Below, one piece after another: positions 44,192 through 52,679 of a DNA stretch of 64,000 bases. Both the position numbers and the translations under genes were made by a program. Source of the stretch: Clostridium sp. AM33-3 (GTDB lineage Bacteria > Bacillota > Clostridia > Lachnospirales > Lachnospiraceae); contig NZ_QUIV01000006.1 of assembly GCF_003480315.1 (NCBI RefSeq), positions 1-64,000 of the forward strand, read 5' to 3'. Position 1 is the first letter of the stretch; each line of letters opens with the position of its first letter. The notes under the pieces were generated by a model. It worked only from the letters and a program-made list of their open reading frames with translations. It ran no database searches and was not told the DNA's origin.

Positions 44192-45628
44192 ATGGAAGGT
44201 AAAAAAATATCCAACAGTACTATCATCAACGGGATAGCTCTCGGCTTCTCCGTTTCTTTTCTGATTTCTTCGCTGGTCGCAGCCATCTACACAGGAGAAC
44301 TTGGCAGCATACTCCACGGCTGGTATCTTATCATGACATCACCAAGCCCGCTGGTTACAGACTATCTGGAGATCGGCGGTCTGCCGAGCGCCATGTTAAA
44401 TGCCGGCGCCTGCGGCATGGCCTGCTGGCTTTTTATGGTCGGTTTAAAAGGAGATTCCCGTCCCAGCACACTGGCCGGTTATTTTCTTGTAGTAGCGCAC
44501 TGCTTTTACGGACTGAACTTTCTGACCATGTGGCCATGCTTTCTGGCCCCGTTTCTCTATCTTCGATTAAAGAAGCTGAATTTTAAAAACAACCTGCACG
44601 TCTGCATGTTCACAACTTCATTCAGCCCATTTATCGGTGAACTTTTATTCCGTTACACCCAGGATACCTTTGTGTTCGGGCATCCGACACTAACGGTCAG
44701 CGGCGTGCTTTTGACCATCGCCTTTTCGATCATGCTGGGCTTTATCGTACCGGCCATTCTCCCGGGGGCCCACGCATGGCACAAAGGTTACAACTTGTAT
44801 AATGGCGGACTGGCATTCGGCGTGTTCGGTTTTTTCCTGTTTAACCTTTTTTACAACACCATGGGAATTGATCCATCTTCCAAGCTGACCCGCTTCAATC
44901 CGGTTTACGAACAGTTTGGCCGCTCCTTTCAGCTGTATGCCAACTGTTTCTTCCTGCTTGCTTTTATCATCTGCATTCTGACCGGATTTTTCTTAAACGG
45001 CAAAAGCTTTCTTGGATATGAAGAGCTAACCCGGGACACCGGACATCAGAGTGATTTTGCCTCTCAATACGGTATGCCGCTCTGCCTCATTAACATTGGC
45101 ACAGTGGGAATATTCTTCCTGTTCTACCTGGATATCATCATGGTCTACACGGAAGGTGCCGGTTTTACCGGTGCCACCATCGGTGTGATCCTGGCAGCTC
45201 TGACTTTTACCTGCATGGGGCAGCATCCGAAAAATATCTGGCCGATTCTTGCGGGATATCAGCTTCTGTATCTGTTCACACTGACGATCTGCTATCTCAA
45301 CGGCAGAGAGATCAGCTGGACCATTACCACGCAGGGATACATCAACGGTGTGGCATTTGCCACCGGCCTGTGCCCGATTTCCGGGCGCTACGGCAGACGC
45401 GCCGGCATTGCCGCCGGCTTCATGTGCGCATCCATGTGTACCGCAACCTCTGCCCTGCACGGCGGCCTGGTGTTGTACAACGGCGGCTTCACCGCAGGTA
45501 TCACAGCGCTTATACTGCTACCGATCCTGGAACATTACATTCCGGAAACCAGAAACTTTATGAACAATAAAAAGCTGAACAAAGAAGATATGATCGCAAT
45601 TGTTGAAACGTTCCGAACCCATGACTGA
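44192..45628 (+). CDS. DUF1576 polytopic membrane protein, probable transporter
   Basis: ATG at 44192 is preceded by AGGGGAT; the product has 478 residues and about ten membrane segments, ending in a charged tail. Two internal segments resemble each other: AHAWHKGYNLYNGGLAFGVFG (about 207-227) and SALHGGLVLYNGGFTAGITAL (about 425-445). The repeat of H-x-G...LYNGG suggests two homologous halves, each giving a loop or short helix to a substrate path, as in channels and urea-transporter-like proteins. No function is established. It has its own promoter and terminator. Confidence 0.75.
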   Translation: MEGKKISNSTIINGIALGFSVSFLISSLVAAIYTGELGSILHGWYLIMTSPSPLVTDYLEIGGLPSAMLNAGACGMACWLFMVGLKGDSRPSTLAGYFLVVAHCFYGLNFLTMWPCFLAPFLYLRLKKLNFKNNLHVCMFTTSFSPFIGELLFRYTQDTFVFGHPTLTVSGVLLTIAFSIMLGFIVPAILPGAHAWHKGYNLYNGGLAFGVFGFFLFNLFYNTMGIDPSSKLTRFNPVYEQFGRSFQLYANCFFLLAFIICILTGFFLNGKSFLGYEELTRDTGHQSDFASQYGMPLCLINIGTVGIFFLFYLDIIMVYTEGAGFTGATIGVILAALTFTCMGQHPKNIWPILAGYQLLYLFTLTICYLNGREISWTITTQGYINGVAFATGLCPISGRYGRRAGIAAGFMCASMCTATSALHGGLVLYNGGFTAGITALILLPILEHYIPETRNFMNNKKLNKEDMIAIVETFRTHD

Positions 45629-45683
45629 GCAGCACATCGGCAATGCATCTGTTTTCCATGATACAAAAAAGAATGTGCCTTGG

Positions 45684-45706
45684 CGCATCCTCGCGGAGCG
45701 TTTTTA
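45684..45706 (+). terminator. Probable terminator of the DUF1576 gene
   Basis: CGCATCC and GGAGCG pair with one bulge around TCGC, followed by TTTTT. Confidence 0.5.
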
Positions 45707-45739
45707 TATGATAGGACGCAATTTCCTATCATATAAAAA
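45701..45739. repeat. Long A/T-rich inverted repeat
   Basis: TTTTTATATGATAGGA (45701-45716) and TCCTATCATATAAAAA (45724-45739) are perfect 16-nt arms with a 7-nt loop, between two convergent genes. It can act as a terminator on the minus strand. Confidence 0.7.
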
Positions 45740-45785
45740 AGGGCTTCGCACATCAGGGATCTAACCCTGTATGCGAAGCCCTTTT
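45737..45785 (-). terminator. Terminator containing the methyltransferase stop codon in its loop
   Basis: AAAAGGGCTTCGCA and TGCGAAGCCCTTTT form a 14-bp stem; on the minus strand TTTTTTAT follows. The TAG stop codon (45761-45763) lies inside the loop, in a nested CAGGG/CCCTG hairpin. Confidence 0.82.
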
Positions 45786-47197
45786 GGATAATGATTTTTT
45801 ACCACACCGGAAACTGCCTTTCCCCATCCAAGAGGATACTTCCCAATGCAGACCAGCGTCCAGCCAGAGAGGCCGGCCTCCCCACGGACTGTGTTTCCCT
45901 TCAGATAATCCAGCACCTGGGGATCTTCCGGATCCAGACGGCACACAGATACTGCATGCTGAGGCTTCAGAAAATGAGAAAGCGCATGGGACGGCTCAAA
46001 ACGTTTTGTTTTGAATTCCCCAAGATGCAGTCCGGGACGAAGCACTCTCAGACGGTCCAGTGCCGGCATGCCATCCGGCAGCATATACAGCTGATCTCCA
46101 AACAGAATCAGCTGTTCCATACCGTCCTTTAACAGCGCATATCCTTCTTCCGTCAGGGACTTTTTGAAAAATTCCCCGAGATAGGCTCTGCCTGCCTTGT
46201 CATTCCAGTATTTTGGCTGTTTTCGCTTCCGGCTGTCTTCCGGCGCCCAGGTTCCGTCCTTTTTCAGCAGAGCCAGATAATGTCCCTCTCCCTCCGCCTC
46301 ATGGGGCCAGATACGGAAGGTGTACTTAAGATCTGGATTTTGATCCTGACTCCATTCCGGGTGCCCGCAGGACAGACCCTCGGGATATCCGCCCGGCTCC
46401 AGGCGCACTACCGAGAACTCCGGATGTCGTTTCAAAAAGTCAGAGATTCCGGCTTCATCTTCTTCCGGTGCGAACGTGCAGGTAGAATATACCATTCTGC
46501 CGCCCGGCTTTAACATCTCTGCCGCATTGTCCAGAATCTCCTGCTGGCGCTCTGCGCAAAGCTTTACGTTTGCCTCACTCCACTCATTTCTGGCCTGTTC
46601 ATCTTTCCGGAACATCCCCTCTCCGGAGCACGGCGCATCCACGACCATACAGTCAAAAAACTCCGGAAAAAATGCAGCCAGGGTTCCCGAATCCTCATTT
46701 GTCACGACAGCGTTGCCAATTCCCATACGCTCCACATTCTGGGAAAGGATTTTTGCCCGCGCCGGATGGATTTCATTGCTGACCAGAAGTCCGCGTCCTT
46801 CCAGGCGTGACGCGATGTGTGTTGTCTTGCCCCCCGGAGCCGCGCACAGATCCAGCACACGTTCACCCGGCTTTGGAGCAAGCAAAGCCACAACTGCCAT
46901 GGCACTCGGTTCCTGAATGTAATATACTCCTGCTTCATGGTAAGGATGGCGTCCCGGACGGCTCTCCCGGTCATAATAAAAGCCTTCCCGGCACCAGGAT
47001 ACCGGTCGCAGGGAAAACAAAGCCTGATTTTGACCGGCAAACTCCGCTGCCGGAACCTTCATGGTATTTACCCGGAGCCCCAGTGCCCGCTCTTTTTCAT
47101 AGCTTGCAAGAAATATATCACATGCGTCTCCCAGCATCGCTTTCATTCTTGCCACAAATGCCTCTGGAAGTTTCCAGGTCTCCTGCTGCTGTTCCAT
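45761..47197 (-). CDS. RsmF/NOP2-type rRNA cytosine-C5 methyltransferase
   Basis: The 478-residue enzyme puts a methyl group on C5 of an RNA cytosine using SAM. Motifs are LDLCAAPGGKTTHIA (about 116-130), VDAPCSGEGMFRKD (Cys that frees product), and YSTCTFAPEEDE (catalytic Cys). The C-terminal 180 residues match the PUA-like RNA-binding part of RsmF/YebU. Target is inferred as 16S rRNA. A possible promoter (TTCAGG, 17 nt, TATACT) lies at 47350-47378. Confidence 0.9.
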   Translation of the reverse strand: MEQQQETWKLPEAFVARMKAMLGDACDIFLASYEKERALGLRVNTMKVPAAEFAGQNQALFSLRPVSWCREGFYYDRESRPGRHPYHEAGVYYIQEPSAMAVVALLAPKPGERVLDLCAAPGGKTTHIASRLEGRGLLVSNEIHPARAKILSQNVERMGIGNAVVTNEDSGTLAAFFPEFFDCMVVDAPCSGEGMFRKDEQARNEWSEANVKLCAERQQEILDNAAEMLKPGGRMVYSTCTFAPEEDEAGISDFLKRHPEFSVVRLEPGGYPEGLSCGHPEWSQDQNPDLKYTFRIWPHEAEGEGHYLALLKKDGTWAPEDSRKRKQPKYWNDKAGRAYLGEFFKKSLTEEGYALLKDGMEQLILFGDQLYMLPDGMPALDRLRVLRPGLHLGEFKTKRFEPSHALSHFLKPQHAVSVCRLDPEDPQVLDYLKGNTVRGEAGLSGWTLVCIGKYPLGWGKAVSGVVKNHYPKGLRIQG

Positions 47198-47300
47198 CCG
47201 TTTCTCTCCTTTATCCGTTTTATCCGGCAGCGATTTCTGCTCCCGATCCTTATTTCCCGTAATTTATAACAAACAAATGAAGGGTTGTCACAACACGGAA

Positions 47301-47316
47301 TCCAGAACGTTCTGGA
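47301..47316. repeat. Perfect 16-nt palindrome upstream of the rRNA methyltransferase
   Basis: TCCAGAACGTTCTGGA is self-complementary. It lies about 104 nt before the gene, downstream of a possible promoter, so it could be a protein-binding site or mRNA hairpin. Confidence 0.5.
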
Positions 47317-47378
47317 ACCTGTCTGCAACAGCCCCTCCACTCTTTACAAAGTATACAGATACAACTGAGAATCCTGAA

Positions 47379-47780
47379 TTATAAGATTACCTTATAATCG
47401 TCAGAACCTTCTCCGTTTACAACATAGTAAGCAACATTTTCTTCCGGTTTTACATAAACTTCAATGGTTTTGATCTCTGCGCCCTTATGGTCTGCCTCAT
47501 ATGCTTTCACTGCCTTGTCCAGAACATCTTTTGCTACGATCTGTTTGCCTGAGAACTCAATAACTACGCAAGCCTTAGGGTCTGCCTTCTTTGCAGGAGC
47601 TTTCTTTGCTGGTGCTTTTTTGGTGGTCTCGACTGGCTTTGCTGCCGGTGCTTCAACAACTGCTTTTACCGGAGTTTCTGCTTTAACCTCTGCTGCAGCT
47701 GTCTTAGCTTCTGCTTTTACGGTCTCGGTCTTCGGTGCTGCTTTTGCTGGTGCCTTAGCTGCGTTTCTTCTTGTTGCCAT
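47379..47780 (-). CDS. DUF6465-like protein with Lys/Ala/Pro-rich N-terminus
   Basis: ATG at 47780 has AGGAGG 9 nt upstream; the product has 133 residues. The first 75 are low-complexity Ala, Lys, Pro, Glu and Thr with KKAPAKKAPAKK repeats, like histone-H1-type tails. The last 58 (ACVVIEFSGKQIVAKDVLD...ENVAYYVVNGEGSDDYKVIL) form a small folded domain. The basic tail suggests nucleic-acid binding, but function is unknown. The promoter is near consensus, so it should be abundant. Confidence 0.75.
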   Translation of the reverse strand: MATRRNAAKAPAKAAPKTETVKAEAKTAAAEVKAETPVKAVVEAPAAKPVETTKKAPAKKAPAKKADPKACVVIEFSGKQIVAKDVLDKAVKAYEADHKGAEIKTIEVYVKPEENVAYYVVNGEGSDDYKVIL

Positions 47781-47854
47781 AGTTCTTATCCTCCTCATTC
47801 GATTCCAATTATGAATTGCTCCCCATCACCTGTTTTTTGACAGACGATGAAGGC

Positions 47855-47883
47855 ATTATAAATCTGTTTCCTGTTTTTGTCAA
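47855..47883 (-). promoter_or_regulatory. Near-consensus promoter of the DUF6465 gene
   Basis: On the minus strand TTGACA (47878-47883) and TATAAT (47855-47860) are 17 nt apart: both boxes are perfect. Confidence 0.88.
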
Positions 47884-47928
47884 TGTTTTCCAGTGGTTTA
47901 CAGGCCTCTGCACACGTTTGTTCCGACT

Positions 47929-48237
47929 TTAATGCAAAATCATCTCCGCAATATAGACTGCTACACAGGCACCAATGGAAACACGGAACAGATTTCCGTC
48001 GATCCAGGCAAGGATCACCCCTGCCACAAATCCGACAATTCCCGTGATCCGGTTTCCTGTTGCAGAAAGGATGGACGGAAACGTCATAACAGAAAGACTC
48101 ACATAAGGAACATAATATAAGAAAGACTGAATAAACGGATTCCTGATTTCCCTGCGGATCAGCGTCAGCGGCAGGGCCCGCACGGCATAAATTGTCAGGA
48201 ACATGACCAGAATGGAAGCGTAAATATTATGATGCAT
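47929..48237 (-). CDS. azlD: Branched-chain amino acid exporter subunit AzlD
   Basis: The 102-residue protein has four hydrophobic segments and the AzlD/YgaH layout (LTIYAVRALPLTLIRREIRNPFIQSFLYYVPY). AzlC and AzlD together export branched-chain amino acids and some analogues. It overlaps azlC by 11 nt. Confidence 0.9.
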   Translation of the reverse strand: MHHNIYASILVMFLTIYAVRALPLTLIRREIRNPFIQSFLYYVPYVSLSVMTFPSILSATGNRITGIVGFVAGVILAWIDGNLFRVSIGACVAVYIAEMILH

Positions 48238-48958
48238 GCTGCTCCTCCTGTACCGGGAACAGAATTGCCGCTGCAGCCGAAATCAGCACGGTCAGCAGGA
48301 TAATCTGAAATCCCGATGAGATATTTTTAAGTCTCGGAATGCTTTGGAATAAAAGGCTTACCGACATGGATATAACTACCACTGCGGCAATGATCTTGTT
48401 CTTTCTTGCCGGCGGAACCACGACTGCAAGAAACATGCCGTATATGGCCACACTCATAGCGCTCATGACCGGGGCCGGAAGGACCATTCCTACAACCGTA
48501 CCAAGAAAGGTTCCGATTACCCAGCCGGGCGCTGCAACACTGGCTGCACCGTATTGATAAAACGGATTCAGCTTTCCCGGAACTGTCATGGATATGCCAA
48601 AAATCTCATCTGTCACCGCATAAGACATGAAGATTCTGTGGAGAAATGACCTGTTCTGCTGCACCTTCTGGGATAAAGCACTTGACATCAGCAGGTAGCG
48701 CATATTGATGACCACTGTAGTAACGATCATCTCCATAACCCCTGCTCCAGATCCGATCATGCTGATTGCCGCAAACTCCCCCGCCGATGCGAGCATCAAC
48801 GCAGACATCAGCGAAGACTGCAGGGCATTCATCCCTGCCTTTCCTGCGGTAATGCCAAGCGTAAAAGCAACAGCAAAGTACCCAAGCGCGATGGGTACTC
48901 CATCGCGCATTCCCTTAAAAAAAGATATTTTGTCGTTTTGTTGTTCCATGGTCTGCAT
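48227..48958 (-). CDS. azlC: Branched-chain amino acid exporter subunit AzlC
   Basis: The 243-residue membrane protein shows the AzlC start (GMRDGVPIALGYFAVAFTLGITAGKAG) and AGEFAAISMIG, with about seven or eight membrane segments. Its ATG overlaps the stop codon of the M42 peptidase gene (TAATG), so peptidase and exporter are coupled: peptide breakdown may produce amino acids that must be released. Confidence 0.92.
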   Translation of the reverse strand: MQTMEQQNDKISFFKGMRDGVPIALGYFAVAFTLGITAGKAGMNALQSSLMSALMLASAGEFAAISMIGSGAGVMEMIVTTVVINMRYLLMSSALSQKVQQNRSFLHRIFMSYAVTDEIFGISMTVPGKLNPFYQYGAASVAAPGWVIGTFLGTVVGMVLPAPVMSAMSVAIYGMFLAVVVPPARKNKIIAAVVVISMSVSLLFQSIPRLKNISSGFQIILLTVLISAAAAILFPVQEEQHAS

Positions 48959-50049
48959 TATAACACATCCTGACGCATAATATGACGGATGCGCTCATCA
49001 TTTAAACCGCGGATAACCTCAACAGCCATTTTGATGGTAGATTCGATATCTTCCTTTGCGCAGAAGTTGTAGTGAGTATGCACATAACGGGACGGAATAC
49101 CAAGAACCAGAACCGGAACCGCCTGATGGGTCAGATGGATTTTACCTGCATTGGTACTTCCGCCGCGTCTTACCGCATCCTGACACTTGATTCCGTATTT
49201 GTCAGCAATCTCATGTGCATAGGCCATAAATGCGTCATTTGCCACATAGCTGTTATCCATATGGCGGATCTGCACACCTTTCTTTAAGCAGCCCTGGGCT
49301 ACACCGGTACGGTAATAGAAATCGTCTGCCGGAGATCCCTCAAATACGATAGCAAGATCCGGCTTTACCTGCTGTGCAGTCACGGTTGCGCCGCGCATGC
49401 CAACCTCCTCCTGGGAAGCAAAGGCACCGACCACATCCACGGCCAGGCTCTCCGTCTCCTTCATCAGGGCTTTCATGGTCTCAATGATGCAGACACAGCC
49501 AAGACGGTTATCAAAAGCCTTTCCGGAACAGATGCCGTGTTTTTCATCATAGGAGAAGGTCACATCCGGCATGATCGGATCACCGACGTGGATTCCGTAA
49601 TCCTCTTCGATCTCCTGTCTGCTGCTGGCTCCGACATCCACCTTTAATTCCTCGATCGTCAGGGAATTGTCGGCCTTCTGGGCAGCCGTTAAGAAATGTA
49701 CCGGCTTGGATGTAATGATTCCCTTGATTTTTTCGCCTTTACTATTGCGCACAATGACACTGTGGGCCGGAAGGCTGGTCATATGAAATCCGCCCAGGGT
49801 GATGATGCTGAGAAGTCCGTTATCCTCCACGTTCTGGACCATAAAGCCACATTCATCGGTATGCGCATCCAGCATAAACACCGGACGGTTTCCCTTTGCG
49901 TCCGGCATCGTCGCATATACATTATACATTGCGTCGTTTCTTAAATTCAGCCCCTCGCAATGCTTCTGTACCGCTTTCACAACCTCTTCTTCAAAACCGC
50001 TCGGGCCAAAAGCGTTGGTTAAATCCTCAATCGTCTTTAAATCTGCCAT
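48958..50049 (-). CDS. M42-family metallo-aminopeptidase
   Basis: The 363-residue cytoplasmic enzyme has the two-metal site of M42 peptidases: DAHTDECGFM (about 60-69), the bridging Asp in KAFDNRLGC, EEVGMRGA with the general base, and the C-terminal THYNFC. Enzymes of this family form tetrahedral dodecamers that degrade peptides from the N-terminus. It sits behind the decayed M55 gene and is coupled to azlC. AGGGAGG precedes the start. Confidence 0.92.
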   Translation of the reverse strand: MADLKTIEDLTNAFGPSGFEEEVVKAVQKHCEGLNLRNDAMYNVYATMPDAKGNRPVFMLDAHTDECGFMVQNVEDNGLLSIITLGGFHMTSLPAHSVIVRNSKGEKIKGIITSKPVHFLTAAQKADNSLTIEELKVDVGASSRQEIEEDYGIHVGDPIMPDVTFSYDEKHGICSGKAFDNRLGCVCIIETMKALMKETESLAVDVVGAFASQEEVGMRGATVTAQQVKPDLAIVFEGSPADDFYYRTGVAQGCLKKGVQIRHMDNSYVANDAFMAYAHEIADKYGIKCQDAVRRGGSTNAGKIHLTHQAVPVLVLGIPSRYVHTHYNFCAKEDIESTIKMAVEVIRGLNDERIRHIMRQDVL

Positions 50050-50075
50050 GATTCATATCCTCCCTGTATGTTCTT

Positions 50076-50572
50076 CTAATATACCACAAATGAATGCGCT
50101 GTCACAATATCCATCCAGTTTCTACTGGTAAAGCGGTTGGTGCGCGCGTCTACGGCCTTCATGCCCGGATAAAAGGACATCTGGTAAGCAAAAGCACCTC
50201 TGCGACAGAAGCCTTCAGATCTGCAATCACAGTCTTTGGCGATATGTTCCAGGCACTTCCGCCCACACTCTTCTTGGAGAACACCGTCGTAATCTGCGGG
50301 ACCAGCTCTTTTGATAGTTCACAGATACGCTCATCACCGGATAAGAACAGCACCGGGACACCCTCGGATCAGAGTAACGTGCTCAGGCATGGCCATTACA
50401 TCAATGTTGGTGGCATCTCCGTGTCATCCTTTACTACGATCTCATCCACGCCGGCAGCCAGAGCGGCCTCGCAGACAGCCACGACCTCATCGGTCATCTG
50501 CTTTGCGTATTTCTGATAAGCCGGTTCTTCTTTGTGGGTTTCATAATTGAGGGTTGTTCCGGCACAGCCTTC
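50076..50572 (-). pseudogene. Decayed M55 D-aminopeptidase (DppA-like)
   Basis: Pieces of an M55 enzyme lie in order in different frames. (1) EGCAGTTLNYETHKEEP through AALAAGVDEIVVKD (to about 50422) is in the P1 frame. (2) After a frame change, NIDVMAMPEHVTLIRG (about 50402-50350). (3) GVPVLFLSGDERICELSKEL through SVAEVLLLT (about 50370-50180). (4) After another frameshift, SFYPGMKAVDARTNRFTSRN to a stop at 50076. About 90 residues that should follow LIRG (metal-site region) are missing. Intact M55 proteins are about 265-275 residues. The gene is dead, though its first part is still translated as the tail of the P1 peptidase. Confidence 0.82.
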
Positions 50573-51619
50573 AAGATATTGCGACAGACTGTAGTAAAGC
50601 TCACCTGCACATCCGCGGGTGAGCTCTGCTGCCGTCATGGAATTTAAGATGGCCTCCTGTTCCGCTTCTGCAGCGGCAAGAAACGCCCGGTTTATAATCT
50701 GCTCCGGAATAGCCTGAATTTGAAGCAGTTCCTCCTCTTCGTTGGATGGGATCCGGTTTGCTGTAGTAAATCCGATCATGACCTCGCCGCTTCCATGTCC
50801 GGTATAGCCGCCCGTGCGGGCAATGCCTACGCCGGTTCTCCGAAGAATACGCTTCAGCTGACGGCTGGTCAGCGGAAGATCCGTAGCCAGAATACTCATG
50901 ATAGAACCTTTGTCTTCTTCCGATGCTGCCATATCATCCTTTTCCTGCTTCCAGTCCAGAATCTCTGCACCGACAGCCTCTCCATTTAACACAAAATCCT
51001 CTGTTGCTCCAAAATTTGACTGGACCAGCACTCCAATGGTATATTCTGTTTCTCCAATACGGATTACACGGGAAGCAGAGCCAATACCACCCTTCAGGCC
51101 ATAGCAGAGCGTTCCTGCTCCGGCTCCCACATCTCCCTCTTCAAAATCATCGGAGGCAGACGCAAAGGCACGGCGGACCTCTGCTGTTCCCACTGCCCGC
51201 TTTTGAATCTGATTAATGCGGCAGTCATTGCACTCGCCCACTACCGGATTGATGCTCATGGGATCCAGACCATCCTGCTTACACTGTTCCACCACGATAT
51301 CCACCATGGCGTCCCATACCTTTCCCACATTTAGAGTATTCGTCAGGGCAATAGGGGTCTCCAGCGTCCCCAGTTCTTCTATCTGAACTAGTCCGGCACT
51401 TTTTCCAAATCCGTTGTGAACATAAGCTGCTGCAATATATTTCTTTGCAAATGCATTGTCCCCGCCGGGAAGGACTACCGTCACTCCGGTATGATTTTCT
51501 TCTGTTTTTACCGTGCAGTGTCCGACCTTTACCCCAGGCACATCCGTAATCTTATTTCGTTTTCCGGTCTGCAGGCGTCCAGGCACAAGGCCAAAGTCCC
51601 GGATTCGTTTTCTCTCCAT
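50396..51619 (-). CDS. P1-family (DmpA-like) self-processing aminopeptidase with an M55-derived tail
   Basis: The 407-residue protein resembles DmpA/BapA N-terminal nucleophile hydrolases, which cut themselves into two chains and release N-terminal L-, D- or beta-amino acids. Visible are ITDVPGVKVGHCT near 24-36, GAGTLCYGLKGGIGSASR around 166-183, and the cleavage region GSIMSILATDLPL around 245-257. P1 homology ends near SLSQYL (about 349). From EGCAG on, the last 58 residues match the start of M55 D-aminopeptidases and then a frameshifted end (DDTEMPPTLM). The protein has lost its own C-terminus and stop codon to a fusion. It follows dat by 44 nt. Confidence 0.88.
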   Translation of the reverse strand: MERKRIRDFGLVPGRLQTGKRNKITDVPGVKVGHCTVKTEENHTGVTVVLPGGDNAFAKKYIAAAYVHNGFGKSAGLVQIEELGTLETPIALTNTLNVGKVWDAMVDIVVEQCKQDGLDPMSINPVVGECNDCRINQIQKRAVGTAEVRRAFASASDDFEEGDVGAGAGTLCYGLKGGIGSASRVIRIGETEYTIGVLVQSNFGATEDFVLNGEAVGAEILDWKQEKDDMAASEEDKGSIMSILATDLPLTSRQLKRILRRTGVGIARTGGYTGHGSGEVMIGFTTANRIPSNEEEELLQIQAIPEQIINRAFLAAAEAEQEAILNSMTAAELTRGCAGELYYSLSQYLEGCAGTTLNYETHKEEPAYQKYAKQMTDEVVAVCEAALAAGVDEIVVKDDTEMPPTLM

Positions 51620-51663
51620 GTTATTCTTCCTCTCTGCTTTTTATCAGGAACTGCCACAGCAGA

Positions 51664-52506
51664 TCATTTCCCGATTTCACTTAAATATTTATCACGCAGC
51701 TTCTGGATCAGTTCCGGATTCTTCATACCGACAGCCCTTTTGTTTAACTCCATGGCACGCATGCTCGGATGGCTGGTACTGGTCACCAGGATCTCATCTG
51801 CGGTGTAGAGCTCTTCCAGGGTAAATGCACGCTCCTCTACCGGGATTCCCAGTTCACCGCAATAGCGGATGATGTGCTTTCTCTCAGTTCCCGGAAGAAT
51901 CAGATTATCTAACGGATGCGTAATGAACACGCCATCCTTCACCATGGAAATATTCGAATGTGAACATTCCGTCACAAAGCCGTCCCGTACAAAAACAGTC
52001 TCATTGCAGCCTGCCTCAGATGCCTGCTGGGCTGCCATGACATTCGGGATCAGATTCAAGGTCTTGATATTGCAGTGATAGAAACGGGTATCCGGAATGC
52101 TGATCAGCCGGTATTCATCGGACATCTGCACACCGCTCCACGGCTTGCTGTATACATACAGATTGCTGGAAACTCCCTTTCCCGGGAACAGATGATTACG
52201 CGGAGAGGTTCCTCTGGTCACCTGCCAGTAAAGGAACTGGCAGCTGCTCTCTAACTTCTGAACCAGATCCGTCAGAAGCGCGCCGACTTCTTCTTTGGTA
52301 TAGGGAAGTTCAATGCGAAGCATGGCTGCACTGTTGAACATGCGGTCCAGATGATCCTGCAGAGCAAAGATCTTATGATCAAATACCATTGCCGCCTCGT
52401 AAATTCCATCTCCAAAGTAGAATCCGCGGTCATTAGCCGGAATCATCATGTCGTCAATTGCTGTAATCTTTCCGTTATAATAAGCAAGGTCCTTCATCTT
52501 ATCCAT
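51664..52506 (-). CDS. dat: D-amino acid aminotransferase (class IV)
   Basis: ATG at 52506 has AGGAGAGG upstream; 280 residues. It is a fold-type IV PLP enzyme that swaps amino groups between D-amino acids and 2-oxo acids. The catalytic Lys lies in CNIKTLNLIPNVMAAQQA, close to the D-AAT consensus (IKSLNLL.NV.AKQ), which favours dat over branched-chain aminotransferase; FVTECSHSNI and GTERKHII are further family motifs. It opens the operon with the P1, M55 and M42 peptidases, supporting use of D-residue peptides. A LysR gene diverges from it. Confidence 0.88.
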   Translation of the reverse strand: MDKMKDLAYYNGKITAIDDMMIPANDRGFYFGDGIYEAAMVFDHKIFALQDHLDRMFNSAAMLRIELPYTKEEVGALLTDLVQKLESSCQFLYWQVTRGTSPRNHLFPGKGVSSNLYVYSKPWSGVQMSDEYRLISIPDTRFYHCNIKTLNLIPNVMAAQQASEAGCNETVFVRDGFVTECSHSNISMVKDGVFITHPLDNLILPGTERKHIIRYCGELGIPVEERAFTLEELYTADEILVTSTSHPSMRAMELNKRAVGMKNPELIQKLRDKYLSEIGK

Positions 52507-52610
52507 ACTATTCCTCTCCTTATCTTCCGGCCCATGGCAGCTTTGCTGCACTTTCATTCTTCTGCAGTAGAGAATGCACTGTCATGAAGTCCGTATGTGT
52601 CTTTGCTGTA

Positions 52611-52639
52611 AGTATACAATGTGGATTTTCAAAAGTAAA
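52611..52639 (-). promoter_or_regulatory. Promoter of the dat-peptidase operon
   Basis: On the minus strand TTTACT (52634-52639) and TATACT (52611-52616) are 17 nt apart. Confidence 0.65.
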
Positions 52640-52653
52640 TAGTTGTGCTGAAC

Positions 52654-52679
52654 GAACCTTGAAGCTGAACCTTGAAGCT
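52654..52679. repeat. Perfect 13-nt tandem duplication in the dat-lysR intergenic region
   Basis: GAACCTTGAAGCT occurs twice back to back (52654-52666 and 52667-52679). The second copy contains the -35 box of the lysR promoter. Confidence 0.85.

Noticed and set aside
47301..47316. LexA (SOS) box.
   Set aside because: GAAC and GTTC are directly joined; the Firmicute LexA box needs a four-base centre. Nothing similar lies before dinB.
50094..50516. Plus-strand open frame of 140 codons across the P1-M42 gap.
   Set aside because: The minus strand carries recognisable M55 pieces there; the plus frame is a shadow without a ribosome site.
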